This document shows positions 27,366-35,893 of a stretch of DNA of 64,000 nucleotides, piece after piece. Source of the stretch: UBA11889 sp002313255 (lineage in GTDB: Bacteria > Pseudomonadota > Gammaproteobacteria > Pseudomonadales > Azotimanducaceae); assembly GCA_913045265.1 (NCBI GenBank), contig CAJWQX010000008.1, positions 1 through 64,000 on the forward strand. The letters are read 5' to 3'. The stretch's first letter is position 1. Each line of letters opens with the position of its first letter. Below the pieces are notes generated by a model that did not search any database, was not told the origin of the DNA, and saw only the letters and a program-made list of their open reading frames with translations. Position numbers and translations under genes: made by a program.

Positions 27366-28418
27366 GTGAAGAGACTTCCTTCTTTATTGGTCTTGATGTG
27401 TTCGTGTTTTGAGACACGAGCTGACGTAATCGATTGGCTCTACGATGTCGAAGTTCCGGTAGCAACACAATCCTCTTCGGATATGCGAGCTGCAGCCGCG
27501 AGGGCGTTTGCTACCGTATTGACCCGGGTAACGGGCCTGAAAGTGATACCGCGGAACCCGATGGTTACAGCTGCGCTAAGAAATCCAGGGCGCTTTTACG
27601 CAAGGTACCGATTTGTGCGGAAAGCGGGCGGAGCAAAGGATGCTGTGGATCAGCAAACCGTACTCGAAGTCGGTTTCGACCCACGCACTGTTCAGGATCT
27701 TGTTCGGAGTGCGGCCCTACCTATTTGGAGCGCAAATAGACCCAAGGTTTTAGCTTGGATCGTTTTAGAAGAAGACGTTCCTAGCCTTGCGGCCAGCGGC
27801 GATACCACTTCGTGGGTGCGAACAATTAAAGCTCGGAGCCGTGATCGGGGACTGCTCGTACAATTGCCCCTCATGGACCTGGCAGATCGCGAGCGCATTT
27901 CGGGCTCGACTGTTTCGGGGGGGTTTTCGGAGCAGATACTAGGTGCAAGCGAACGATATGGTGCTCAATACGTTCTGACTGCGAGAATATGGATGGATCG
28001 TGGAGGGCTTTGGCACGGTGCCGGTGGGTTGATGTTTGAAGGAAGGCAAACGAACTTCGCGCATGAGGGGGAAACAAGGGATGAGGTATGCGAAAAGGCA
28101 TTAGACGCCGTCGCGGACGAACTAGTACAACGTTTCGTCGTTTTTGGCTTGCATACGGAAGGCATAAGTATTTGGGTTTCCGGGATAACGTCGGTTAGTG
28201 AGTACGGCTCGTTGTTGAGATATTTGCAATCGCTCGAGTTCATTGACCGGGTTGACGTGGCCGAGGTTTCAATCAATCAAATTCGAATCGTTGTACATAC
28301 GCGGTCTACATTACGTCGACTGTCTGAACTGCTCTACTCTGATGGCGTAATTACCAGGGACGCCAGCAAGAATTCTGAATTCGACTCGAACCAATACGTA
28401 TGGCGAGGCGAACAGTGA
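27366..28418 (+). CDS. DUF2066 exported protein
   Basis: I prefer GTG 27366, nine bases after GGAG (27353-27356); ATG 27351 is also possible. The N-terminus is a signal peptide ending near TRADV, so the protein should be periplasmic or outer-membrane associated. The family is recognised by VPVATQSSSDMRAAAARAFATVLTRVTG and by position beside purM and hda. The later part (about residues 200-350) alternates short strands and helices and ends in a repeat-like region (SEYGSLLRYLQSLEFIDRVDV). No function is established for the family. The next gene overlaps its 3' end. Confidence 0.85.
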   Translation: MKRLPSLLVLMCSCFETRADVIDWLYDVEVPVATQSSSDMRAAAARAFATVLTRVTGLKVIPRNPMVTAALRNPGRFYARYRFVRKAGGAKDAVDQQTVLEVGFDPRTVQDLVRSAALPIWSANRPKVLAWIVLEEDVPSLAASGDTTSWVRTIKARSRDRGLLVQLPLMDLADRERISGSTVSGGFSEQILGASERYGAQYVLTARIWMDRGGLWHGAGGLMFEGRQTNFAHEGETRDEVCEKALDAVADELVQRFVVFGLHTEGISIWVSGITSVSEYGSLLRYLQSLEFIDRVDVAEVSINQIRIVVHTRSTLRRLSELLYSDGVITRDASKNSEFDSNQYVWRGEQ

Positions 28419-28990
28419 TCCATCACTTACCAAATATCATCACGGTGGTACGGTTCGCGCTTATTTTCCCGACTGCATGGTTTATATGGAACGGGAACTA
28501 CGCTGAAGCCTTGATCCTTATGTTGATAGCCGGCTTATCGGATGGACTGGATGGTGCGCTGGCTCGGGGGTATCGGTGGACCAGTAAGTTTGGCGAGATG
28601 GCCGATCCGTTAGCGGATAAATTGCTAGTGGGGGTGGTGTTTGTTTTGCTCACAATTCAGGGGCATATCCCATTCTGGGTTGCCGTGATAGTGATCGGAC
28701 GTGACCTGGTAATAGTGTGCGGCGCAATGACGTTCCGGCAACTGTTTGGCACCTTAGAAATTGACCCGACGCTTATAAGCAAAATCAACACAGGACTTCA
28801 GGTCATTGTCTTGGTCCTAACGTTGATCGATCTTTCGGACATGGAGTATCTGGCCGACCTTGCGGGACTATTGGTTGAGCCAGCGGGCATGTGGTTGGTG
28901 GCCGGCTTTTCTCTAGTTTCGGGATTTGACTACGTAATTACTTGGAGTCGTCGTGCGATCCGCGACTGGCGAAGCCCCGATGGCAGTTAA
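28415..28990 (+). CDS. CDP-alcohol phosphatidyltransferase family membrane protein
   Basis: Starts are possible at ATG 28400 or GTG 28415; the latter overlaps the preceding stop as GTGA and follows GAGG. The protein of about 191 residues has four to six membrane segments. It carries the complete signature D-G-x2-A-R-x8-G-x3-D-x3-D (DGALARGYRWT...GEMADPLADK). Such enzymes transfer a phosphatidyl group from CDP-diacylglycerol to an alcohol such as glycerol 3-phosphate. It resembles PgsA but sits in the DUF2066-hda context, not next to uvrC, so it may be a second enzyme of this type. Confidence 0.88.
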   Translation: MIHHLPNIITVVRFALIFPTAWFIWNGNYAEALILMLIAGLSDGLDGALARGYRWTSKFGEMADPLADKLLVGVVFVLLTIQGHIPFWVAVIVIGRDLVIVCGAMTFRQLFGTLEIDPTLISKINTGLQVIVLVLTLIDLSDMEYLADLAGLLVEPAGMWLVAGFSLVSGFDYVITWSRRAIRDWRSPDGS

Positions 28991-29008
28991 GACAGGAAGG
29001 AGCGTGGA

Positions 29009-29668
29009 GTGTCGGACCAGCTTCCTCTGAAATTTCCTCTTCGTGAAGAATTTACTTTGGATCGATTTCGTGTGGGCCTTAATCGAGAATTGATCGAAAC
29101 CGCGGCTTCAAATGAGCGAGTTTGGATTTATGGAGAAGCTCGCGTCGGGAAGACGCATTTAGCCCAGGCGATCTGCGGGCAGACCAAGCACTCCGCTTTT
29201 CTTCCTGGGAAAACTACATCGCCTTATGATGTTGATTTAGACAATTATGGGGCCTACCGACACCTGGTTATCGACGATATCGACTGTTGGTTAGGACTTC
29301 GGGATGTTGAGGAACAGCTCTTAGCCCTGATAGAAACGAGGCTTGCAGCTGATCTTGGGTTTTTGATGACCGGTTCGGGTACGCCGCATCAGTTGAGTTT
29401 CTCAATCGATGATTTGGGGTCGAGGGTACGGTCGTTTCATTGCATGGAACTCAAAGCTTTACCGGACAGTGAAAAACGGCAGTGGCTGGTCGATGAAGTT
29501 AAGGAACGAGGACTTGAGTTGCCGGACGATGTTCTTGAATATCTATTTGCGCGGGTAGGGCGTTCGCAAGCAGATCTCGTAGACGTTATTGAAAAGCTGG
29601 ATTTTGAATCTTTAGCTCAATCTCGAAAGTTGACTATTCCATTTGTTCGTGGGGTTTTGAAACTTTGA
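29009..29668 (+). CDS. hda: DnaA regulatory inactivator Hda
   Basis: The 219-residue AAA+ protein works with the DNA-loaded beta clamp to make DnaA hydrolyse its ATP, which prevents repeat initiation. The N-terminal clamp-binding peptide QLPLKF is at residues 4-9. The P-loop is GEARVGKTHL, Walker B is HLVIDDID and a sensor region follows. The start is GTG 29009 behind AGGAAGGAG. It follows a phosphatidyltransferase gene after 18 bases. Its stop overlaps the TTG start of the next gene (TTGA). Confidence 0.93.
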   Translation: MSDQLPLKFPLREEFTLDRFRVGLNRELIETAASNERVWIYGEARVGKTHLAQAICGQTKHSAFLPGKTTSPYDVDLDNYGAYRHLVIDDIDCWLGLRDVEEQLLALIETRLAADLGFLMTGSGTPHQLSFSIDDLGSRVRSFHCMELKALPDSEKRQWLVDEVKERGLELPDDVLEYLFARVGRSQADLVDVIEKLDFESLAQSRKLTIPFVRGVLKL

Positions 29669-30732
29669 GCAAGGTCGTATTTACGGGCGGTGGGAGTGCG
29701 GGACACGTTGTTCCCGCGCTCCCTGTCATGGAGTACTTGATTGCTCGGAGCTGGCAAGTCGTGTACATCGGTTCGAGTAGTGGCTTAGAGGAGCGATTGG
29801 TAGAACCCCTTGGAGTGGCGTTTCACTCGATTACGACCGGAAAGCTTCGTCGCTATTGGTCGATAGATAACTTGTTTGATTGTTTTCGCGTTCCGGTGGG
29901 TGTTGTTCAAGCTATTCGCATCTTGCGCAAAGAAGACCCGGATGTCGTTTTTTCGAAGGGAGGATACGTTGCATTTCCAATTGTTGTTGCGGCCTGGCTT
30001 TTTAGAATTCCTGTGGTCGCGCACGAATCCGATGTATCACCGGGATTAGCCAATCGTCTATGTTTTTGGTTCGTCAATTCTTTGTGTGTCAATTTTGATT
30101 CGACGCAGGCATCTGTTCGCCGGCTAGTTGTTACCGGCACACCAATCCGTAAAGCGCTGTTGGAAGGAAACGCTGAAAGAGGTCGTGAGCTTCTAGATTT
30201 CCGAGAGAAACTACCCATAATTCTGGTGGTTGGTGGCAGTCTTGGCGCGGTGCGGTTGAATCGGCTGATCCGTGCAACGCTGGATCAGCTAACGGTCGAA
30301 TTTAATGTGGTTCATGTATGCGGACCTGGAAACGCAGACGCAACCCGCGTAAACGATATCCGCTACCGCCAGCTCGAATACGTTGATGATGGTTGGGGTG
30401 ACGTCCTTGCATGCGCAGATGTCGTTGTTTCTCGCGCAGGGGCCAACAGCGTAGTTGAATTATTAAGCCTCAGTAAACCGAATATTCTTGTGCCGCTCCC
30501 GGCGACAGCCAGTCGCGGAGACCAAATCGAAAACGCGGAGGTTGCCCGCTCCGCAGGTTACAGCGCGGTCCTCCAGGAAGATGAACTCAATGTCGAAATG
30601 CTGACACGGACCATTCGGGAGGTATTCTCCGATCGTAGTTTTTGGCGTAAACGTCTCTCGAAATTCAGATCAAAGGATTCCCTGGCGTTAATTATCTCCG
30701 AAATCGAAAGGGCGATAGCTAATGTCGATTGA
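29665..30732 (+). CDS. murG: MurG-like UDP-GlcNAc transferase, Firmicutes type
   Basis: The 355-residue GT-B glycosyltransferase has the MurG loops TGGGSAGHVVPAL, HESDVSPGLANRL, VVGGSLGAVRLNRL and SRAGANSVVEL. MurG adds GlcNAc to lipid I on the inner face of the membrane to form lipid II. From memory of the family, blocks such as TGKLRRYWSIDNL and ASRGDQIENAE look like clostridial MurG rather than the gammaproteobacterial one. The gene is also outside the division-cell wall cluster. It may be a second, acquired copy. Its TTG start overlaps the hda stop. Confidence 0.85.
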   Translation: MSKVVFTGGGSAGHVVPALPVMEYLIARSWQVVYIGSSSGLEERLVEPLGVAFHSITTGKLRRYWSIDNLFDCFRVPVGVVQAIRILRKEDPDVVFSKGGYVAFPIVVAAWLFRIPVVAHESDVSPGLANRLCFWFVNSLCVNFDSTQASVRRLVVTGTPIRKALLEGNAERGRELLDFREKLPIILVVGGSLGAVRLNRLIRATLDQLTVEFNVVHVCGPGNADATRVNDIRYRQLEYVDDGWGDVLACADVVVSRAGANSVVELLSLSKPNILVPLPATASRGDQIENAEVARSAGYSAVLQEDELNVEMLTRTIREVFSDRSFWRKRLSKFRSKDSLALIISEIERAIANVD

Positions 30733-30800
30733 TATTCGGATGGGAACAGTGATCAAATCGCGCGCTTGCGCCACACGGTAGGCAGGAAACCCAACTTCCG

Positions 30801-31985
30801 ATGTATCGAATTCGCACCTTCGATAATATCGCTGAGCGAGGCATTGCCGCGTTCGCCGCGGACAAGTTTCAGGTCGACGAAGATTTAAAGAGTCCTCATG
30901 CGATCTTATTGCGAAGTCACAATTTGACAATTGACGAATTGGACACGTACGTCGCCGCCGTTGCTAGAGCTGGCGCGGGAGTAAACAACATCCCCGTTGA
31001 TGTTTGTACCGAACGTGGCATCGTGGTCTTCAACACGCCCGGGGCCAATGCCAATTCGGTTAAAGAGATAGTTCTTGCTGCTTTGTTACTGTCCGCCCGG
31101 GATATCGTTGGAGGTATGCGATTCGTTCGAACGCTCCAAGATGTCAAAGAAGAAATTGACGTCAGCGCCAAAGTGGAATCGGAAAAAAAACGGTTCAGGG
31201 GTAGGGAACTGACTGGTCGGACGTTAGGGGTGATAGGTCTTGGATCGGTTGGTTCTATTGTGGCCAAGGCAGCGCTGGATCTTGGTATGGATGTTGTTGG
31301 TTACGACCCAGCGCTATCCATCGACGCGGCTTGGCGTCTTCCAAGCCAGGTTGTACGCATGGAGAATTTACCGAGTCTTTTTTCTCGCTCGGAGCTTGTT
31401 TCTTTGCATGTGCCGGCAAATCCAGAGACAAGCTCGATGATCAATGCCGAGACGTTGGCGAGTTTTCGACCGGGCACCGCGTTGTTGAACTTTGCTCGCG
31501 AAGAAATTGTCGACGTTCCGGCCGTTGTCAATGCGCTCGATACGGGAATTCTGTCGTACTACTTTACTGATTTTCCAAATTCACTTCTAAGTGGGCACGA
31601 CCGAGCGCACGCAATGCCGCACATAGGCGCATCGACAACCGAAGCCGAAGAAAATTGTGCCGTGATGGCAGCGCGTCAACTCGATACGTTTTTGCAATAT
31701 GGAAATATCGAGAATTCGGTCAATTTTCCCACAATTTCTATGGAGCCTAGTGAAGGACACCGAATCGGAATCTCGAATAAGAATGTCGCCGGTTCACTCG
31801 GTGGGTTGTTATCCGTGCTCGCTGATCGTCAGATTAATGTCATCGATTTGATCAATAAGAGTCGCGGCGAGATTGCCTACAACTTGATCGACATCGCGGA
31901 TCCACCGAGCGATCAAATTCTTGCCGACCTTTTAGCCATTGAGACCGTTATTGGTGTACGCGCGATCGCAAATGAGATTGTCTAG
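30801..31985 (+). CDS. serA: Phosphoglycerate dehydrogenase, Firmicutes type
   Basis: The 394-residue protein has the D-2-hydroxyacid dehydrogenase fold with the NAD loop LGVIGLGSVGS and a C-terminal ACT-like region. It should oxidise 3-phosphoglycerate in serine synthesis. The catalytic arginine is in NFAREEIVD and the histidine in MPHIGASTTEAEEN. The glutamate usual in E. coli SerA (in DVFPTEP) is replaced within TDFPNSL, a trait I associate with the short clostridial type. It follows the Firmicutes-like murG after 68 bases. Its 3' end overlaps mnmC by 38 bases. Confidence 0.85.
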   Translation: MYRIRTFDNIAERGIAAFAADKFQVDEDLKSPHAILLRSHNLTIDELDTYVAAVARAGAGVNNIPVDVCTERGIVVFNTPGANANSVKEIVLAALLLSARDIVGGMRFVRTLQDVKEEIDVSAKVESEKKRFRGRELTGRTLGVIGLGSVGSIVAKAALDLGMDVVGYDPALSIDAAWRLPSQVVRMENLPSLFSRSELVSLHVPANPETSSMINAETLASFRPGTALLNFAREEIVDVPAVVNALDTGILSYYFTDFPNSLLSGHDRAHAMPHIGASTTEAEENCAVMAARQLDTFLQYGNIENSVNFPTISMEPSEGHRIGISNKNVAGSLGGLLSVLADRQINVIDLINKSRGEIAYNLIDIADPPSDQILADLLAIETVIGVRAIANEIV

Positions 31986-33762
31986 TGAAGGGATTTGGGC
32001 GCCTCTTTTGACGTTCCACAAATCGTCCCGGTTCCATTACTTCTAACGCCTGCTTATCTATTGGGGGGAGTTCTCCAACGATACTACTGGCGATGTTTTC
32101 GGCCGCCAGTAACGAACTTGTGGTGGCGGAGCTCCCATAACCGAGGCTGAGCCATAATGTCTCCGCCGCCTGACCAATGATCGGGGCTCGGTCAGAAGTA
32201 ACACAACGCCATCCCCGGTAACGTTGCACCCACCGAAATAGCGCGTGTCCGAACAGCGTCCTTAATCGGGCGCGATTGATATGAGTGGCGGCGCTTGGGT
32301 CCCATCTACCGTGTTCGTACGTAGACCCTGACGTCAATATTGAAGGAGTTGATGGGATCACGTACCCATCGTCGACAACGGTGGTTTTTAACAGATCGAA
32401 CCCGGATAGCGATCTAAAGCGATCGATTTGTCCAGGTACCGTCATAACCTCGAGTGGAGGAAGTCCTAACCGCTGGGGAATTGTTGTCCCCGTTGCAATT
32501 ACGGTTGGTAGAGATAAATCTTGGCTTAGTACTCCCTTGATCAGCTCGATCCGCGGGTGGCTAATTAGTTTTCTACAAAGGTCCGGAACGCTAACGACGG
32601 TTGATTTTAGAAAATAAACCGCGGGCCCGGGTAACGTGGTGCCTGCTATATCTGATGCCTCGTCTGCCTGGACAAATTGGACCCAATCGCCAAGCGTTTC
32701 TGTCATCGACAGCAGTTGGGCGTGCGTCGTGTTTGGGCCTTGAAGCTGAAGTAAGCCGTTGGACTCGGAGCTTAGGATCGAGGCAATCAAAGGTATTGAG
32801 AACGTGTACCCTTGCACGCGGCGGTTCGCGTCTGGAGATCGAGGGTCGGACAGACGCACGTGAGTGATGGCAGATGGAACGCTTGATGTCGATTGGGCGA
32901 CCTGGCCAGTCGGATCCAGCATGGTGACATTGATTCCTTTTTTTGCGAGCGCGTTTGCTGCCGCGCATCCGGCGAGCCCAGCGCCCGCGACCACGGCCTC
33001 CGATGGAGGAAGGCGCGGTTTGAACCGAGGTGTTGTTAACCAGCCGCATAGAGTATGGCGTTTATCAGGCAAACTGTTTATGCGCTCTACATGGAAACCG
33101 CTCTTTTGTAAGATTCGTCGGATGCTTCCTGCGGAAGAGAAAGTAGTAACGGTCCCGTCTTCACGAGTGCGTGTGTGCAATCTCGAGAGCAGCGATTCTT
33201 GCCACATGGCTGGGTTGCGGTCCGGGGAGAACCCATCCAAGAACCAAGCGTCTACACCTTGTTGGTCTCGCTCGAAAAAGTCTCTAAGACCGGTAGCCAC
33301 CTCCCCTACGTATAGTGAAAGTTCGATATTCCCGCCCTTGAAGAAGCGACGATGCCAACCGGTAACGGCGGGAGGATATTGGTTCCATAGTTGGTCGACG
33401 AACGGTAGGGATTTTCCCCAGGTTTGTCCGATCTGTTTAAGATCACGTCGTGTCAACGGGTGTTTTTCGAAGCTCACGAACCGAAGTCGGGTCGGCTTGC
33501 AGCGTTGTCTAAGGAACTCCGTTGCAGTGACCACGAAGTTCAAGCCCGTTCCGAAGCCGAATTCAACCACCGTGAAAACAGGGCCCCGCCCCATCCGTTC
33601 GACTAGTTTTGCTGGTTCCAAGAAAACGCGGTAGCTGTCGACCGAGCCACCTGTCGAGAAGTAGATGTCCTGATAGCGTGGCGAAAATACTCGCCCATCG
33701 CGAATTTCAATTAACGCTGGTTCGATTATGGTGATATCGGTCGCGCGGGATTTTGAATCCAT
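31948..33762 (-). CDS. mnmC: Bifunctional tRNA mnm5s2U methyltransferase / oxidoreductase MnmC
   Basis: I chose ATG 33762 (MDSKSRATD); the frame continues upstream inside sseA. The 604-residue protein has an N-terminal SAM methyltransferase (VVEFGFGTGLNF, DAWFLDGFSPDRNPAMW) and a C-terminal FAD oxidoreductase (VVAGAGLAGCAAANAL). It completes the mnm5 group on U34 of certain tRNAs: the FAD part removes the carboxymethyl group and the other part methylates. The gene overlaps sseA by 37 bases at its start and convergent serA by 38 bases at its end. Confidence 0.93.
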   Translation of the reverse strand: MDSKSRATDITIIEPALIEIRDGRVFSPRYQDIYFSTGGSVDSYRVFLEPAKLVERMGRGPVFTVVEFGFGTGLNFVVTATEFLRQRCKPTRLRFVSFEKHPLTRRDLKQIGQTWGKSLPFVDQLWNQYPPAVTGWHRRFFKGGNIELSLYVGEVATGLRDFFERDQQGVDAWFLDGFSPDRNPAMWQESLLSRLHTRTREDGTVTTFSSAGSIRRILQKSGFHVERINSLPDKRHTLCGWLTTPRFKPRLPPSEAVVAGAGLAGCAAANALAKKGINVTMLDPTGQVAQSTSSVPSAITHVRLSDPRSPDANRRVQGYTFSIPLIASILSSESNGLLQLQGPNTTHAQLLSMTETLGDWVQFVQADEASDIAGTTLPGPAVYFLKSTVVSVPDLCRKLISHPRIELIKGVLSQDLSLPTVIATGTTIPQRLGLPPLEVMTVPGQIDRFRSLSGFDLLKTTVVDDGYVIPSTPSILTSGSTYEHGRWDPSAATHINRARLRTLFGHALFRWVQRYRGWRCVTSDRAPIIGQAAETLWLSLGYGSSATTSSLLAAENIASSIVGELPPIDKQALEVMEPGRFVERQKRRPNPFTRQSHLRSRVHQ

Positions 33763-34538
33763 TCGCTCCACGATCCGGGATACAAGGCTGGCTCTGGCAG
33801 ACCAGCGAGTAGGATAGCCATGATGTTTTGGGTTGCCGAAACCCCCGAACCGCAGTAACAAACGACATCCAGATCGCCGCTAAGCGCGTTGAATTGGGAG
33901 CTCCGCGTGTCGAGCTTCCCGTCGGTTGATAAATTGGCCTCGTAAGGTCGACATAGAGCTCCGGGAATGTGTCCGGCTTTGGCGTCGATGGGCTCGACTT
34001 CACCGCGAAATCTCTCGACTGCCCGCGCATCGATCAGTGTGTAGCTATGATTTTGTATGTCCTCCGCTGAAACGGTACGGGTGCGCGAAGATTTGGCTAC
34101 GAATTGGGATCTCTTTTGCTTCGGAACGTCTGTAGACAAACTCTTGCCAAAGCTAAGCCAACTACCCAAACCGCCATTTAATACTTTGACTTGCTTAATC
34201 CCCACCCAACGAGCCATCCACCAGAATCGACAGGCGTAGACGTTGTCGTTTGAGTCGTAGGGAATGAGCAACGTGTCGTGGGTGATACCCCAGCAGCTTA
34301 AAAGGTCCACGAATAATTGGCGTGTAGGCAGTGGATGCCGACCGCGCGTGCCGGGCGGAGCAGAGAGATGGGTGTTTAGATTCGCGAAAATGGCGCCAGG
34401 TAAGTGACCGCGAGAATATTCCTTTTGGCCCCAGCAAGGGTCATCAAGCTTGGCGCGACAGTCGATGAGTACACAGTTTTCGATTCCGATTATTCGCGTT
34501 AGTTCGCTCACCTCGATGAGCAGTTCGTTTTTACGCAT
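33726..34538 (-). CDS. sseA: 3-mercaptopyruvate sulfurtransferase-type rhodanese
   Basis: The protein has two rhodanese domains: an inactive N-terminal one (CVLIDCRAKL, YSRGHLPGAIFANL) and an active C-terminal one. The active loop CGSGVSA, rather than CRKGVTA, points to 3-mercaptopyruvate as sulfur donor. ATG 34538 gives the conserved start; ATG 34568 would add ten residues. The likely role is sulfur transfer or thiol detoxification in the cytoplasm. mnmC begins inside its end. The link between a sulfurtransferase and a thiolated-tRNA enzyme may be coincidence. Confidence 0.9.
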   Translation of the reverse strand: MRKNELLIEVSELTRIIGIENCVLIDCRAKLDDPCWGQKEYSRGHLPGAIFANLNTHLSAPPGTRGRHPLPTRQLFVDLLSCWGITHDTLLIPYDSNDNVYACRFWWMARWVGIKQVKVLNGGLGSWLSFGKSLSTDVPKQKRSQFVAKSSRTRTVSAEDIQNHSYTLIDARAVERFRGEVEPIDAKAGHIPGALCRPYEANLSTDGKLDTRSSQFNALSGDLDVVCYCGSGVSATQNIMAILLAGLPEPALYPGSWSEWIQNPARPISP

Positions 34539-34690
34539 GGACAATACTTGGCAAAGAAAGCGGACCATTCGTTGATCGTAGCCGCGACATCGTTAGGGTT
34601 ACCGGATAGTGACTCATTCTGCACTCAGTAGTAATTGTCGGTGCAAATTGTCAAAATGCGCCTGACGGATTGTTTTTGCAGGAGTCCTGA

Positions 34691-35893
34691 ATGAGTCTTC
34701 CCGATTGGTGGTATGGGTTTGTGGGATTGAATCCTTGGGTGGCAATTCTTTACACCCTTGTTGTGACCCACGTTACCATCGTTGCAGTCACCGTGTATCT
34801 GCATCGGTTCTCGGCTCATCGAGCGTTGGAGTTGCATCCTAGTTTGCAACATTTTTTTCGGTTCTGGCTCTGGTTAACGACGGGGATGGTGACGGTTGAG
34901 TGGACAGCGATTCACCGTAAACACCACGTTACCACGGAGACAGAAGAGGACCCTCATAGTCCACGAATACATGGATTGCGAGCTATTTTGTTCCGTGGTA
35001 CAGAGTTCTATCGAGCGGGAGCAACGGCCGACACAATCGATCGTTACGGCAAGGGAACGCCGGAGGATTGGTTAGAGAGAAACGTCTATTCGAGATTCTT
35101 GTTCACCGGCATTGTCATTGTTGCCGTCGCCGACATCATTCTCTTTGGAAGCATTGGAATTGTGGTCTTCGGAGTACAAATGCTGTGGATACCGTTCTTC
35201 GCAGCGGGGGTAGTCAATGGCGTTGGCCATTTCTGGGGTTATCGGAACTTCGAGTGTCCGGACGCAGCGACGAACATTGTTCCCTGGGGGATCCTTATAG
35301 GTGGCGAGGAACTGCACAATAATCATCACACCTACCCGAATTCAGCCAAGCTATCCGTTCGACCTTGGGAATTTGATCTGGGTTGGTTTTGGATACGTTG
35401 TTTTCAGTTGTGCGGTCTTGCTAAACCGCTTTATACGGGTCCGGTGGTTGAAAGAGTAAGTGGTAAGAACCAGATTGATATGGACACCACTTGGGCAGTG
35501 TTAAACGATCGTTTTGAGGTTATGGCTCGTTATGCGGAAGAGGTGGTGGGGCCCCTCGTGGAGGAAGAGTATCGTCGGGCTGATCGAGCCACGAGACAAA
35601 TGTTGAAAAGAGCAAAGTCCATCCTTTGTCGTGAGGAGATGCTGATTAAGGAAGTAGAACGACAGCGCATCGCACGTATTGTGGACAACATCCCTGTGTT
35701 GGCGACCATCTATGAAAAGCGCGTTGAGCTGCAGGCGGTTTGGTCGAAAAGGGGAGGCAATAGCGAAGAACTGTTAATTGCGTTCAGAGAGTGGTGCAGT
35801 ACCGCGGAGGCTACGGGCATTCAAGCATTGCGGGAATTTGTGGAAGAGCTCAAGTCGTACTCTGTGCCGAGGCTTGCTGCCGCTACATTCTAG
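34691..35893 (+). CDS. Membrane acyl-CoA delta-9-type fatty acid desaturase
   Basis: The 400-residue protein is an integral diiron desaturase. The three histidine boxes are present: HRFSAH (38-43), HRKHH (75-79) and HNNHH near residue 214. Four membrane segments surround them. A helical, charged tail of roughly 150 residues follows, as in Pseudomonas DesB-type desaturases. It would insert a cis double bond in acyl-CoA or lipid acyl chains and adjust membrane fluidity. GCAGGAG precedes ATG 34691. Its 3' end overlaps convergent argS by 11 bases. Confidence 0.92.
   Translation: MSLPDWWYGFVGLNPWVAILYTLVVTHVTIVAVTVYLHRFSAHRALELHPSLQHFFRFWLWLTTGMVTVEWTAIHRKHHVTTETEEDPHSPRIHGLRAILFRGTEFYRAGATADTIDRYGKGTPEDWLERNVYSRFLFTGIVIVAVADIILFGSIGIVVFGVQMLWIPFFAAGVVNGVGHFWGYRNFECPDAATNIVPWGILIGGEELHNNHHTYPNSAKLSVRPWEFDLGWFWIRCFQLCGLAKPLYTGPVVERVSGKNQIDMDTTWAVLNDRFEVMARYAEEVVGPLVEEEYRRADRATRQMLKRAKSILCREEMLIKEVERQRIARIVDNIPVLATIYEKRVELQAVWSKRGGNSEELLIAFREWCSTAEATGIQALREFVEELKSYSVPRLAAATF

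Noticed and set aside
32864..33634. A 256-codon plus-strand frame inside mnmC
   Set aside because: It mirrors conserved MnmC codons on the other strand, and its residues match no family.
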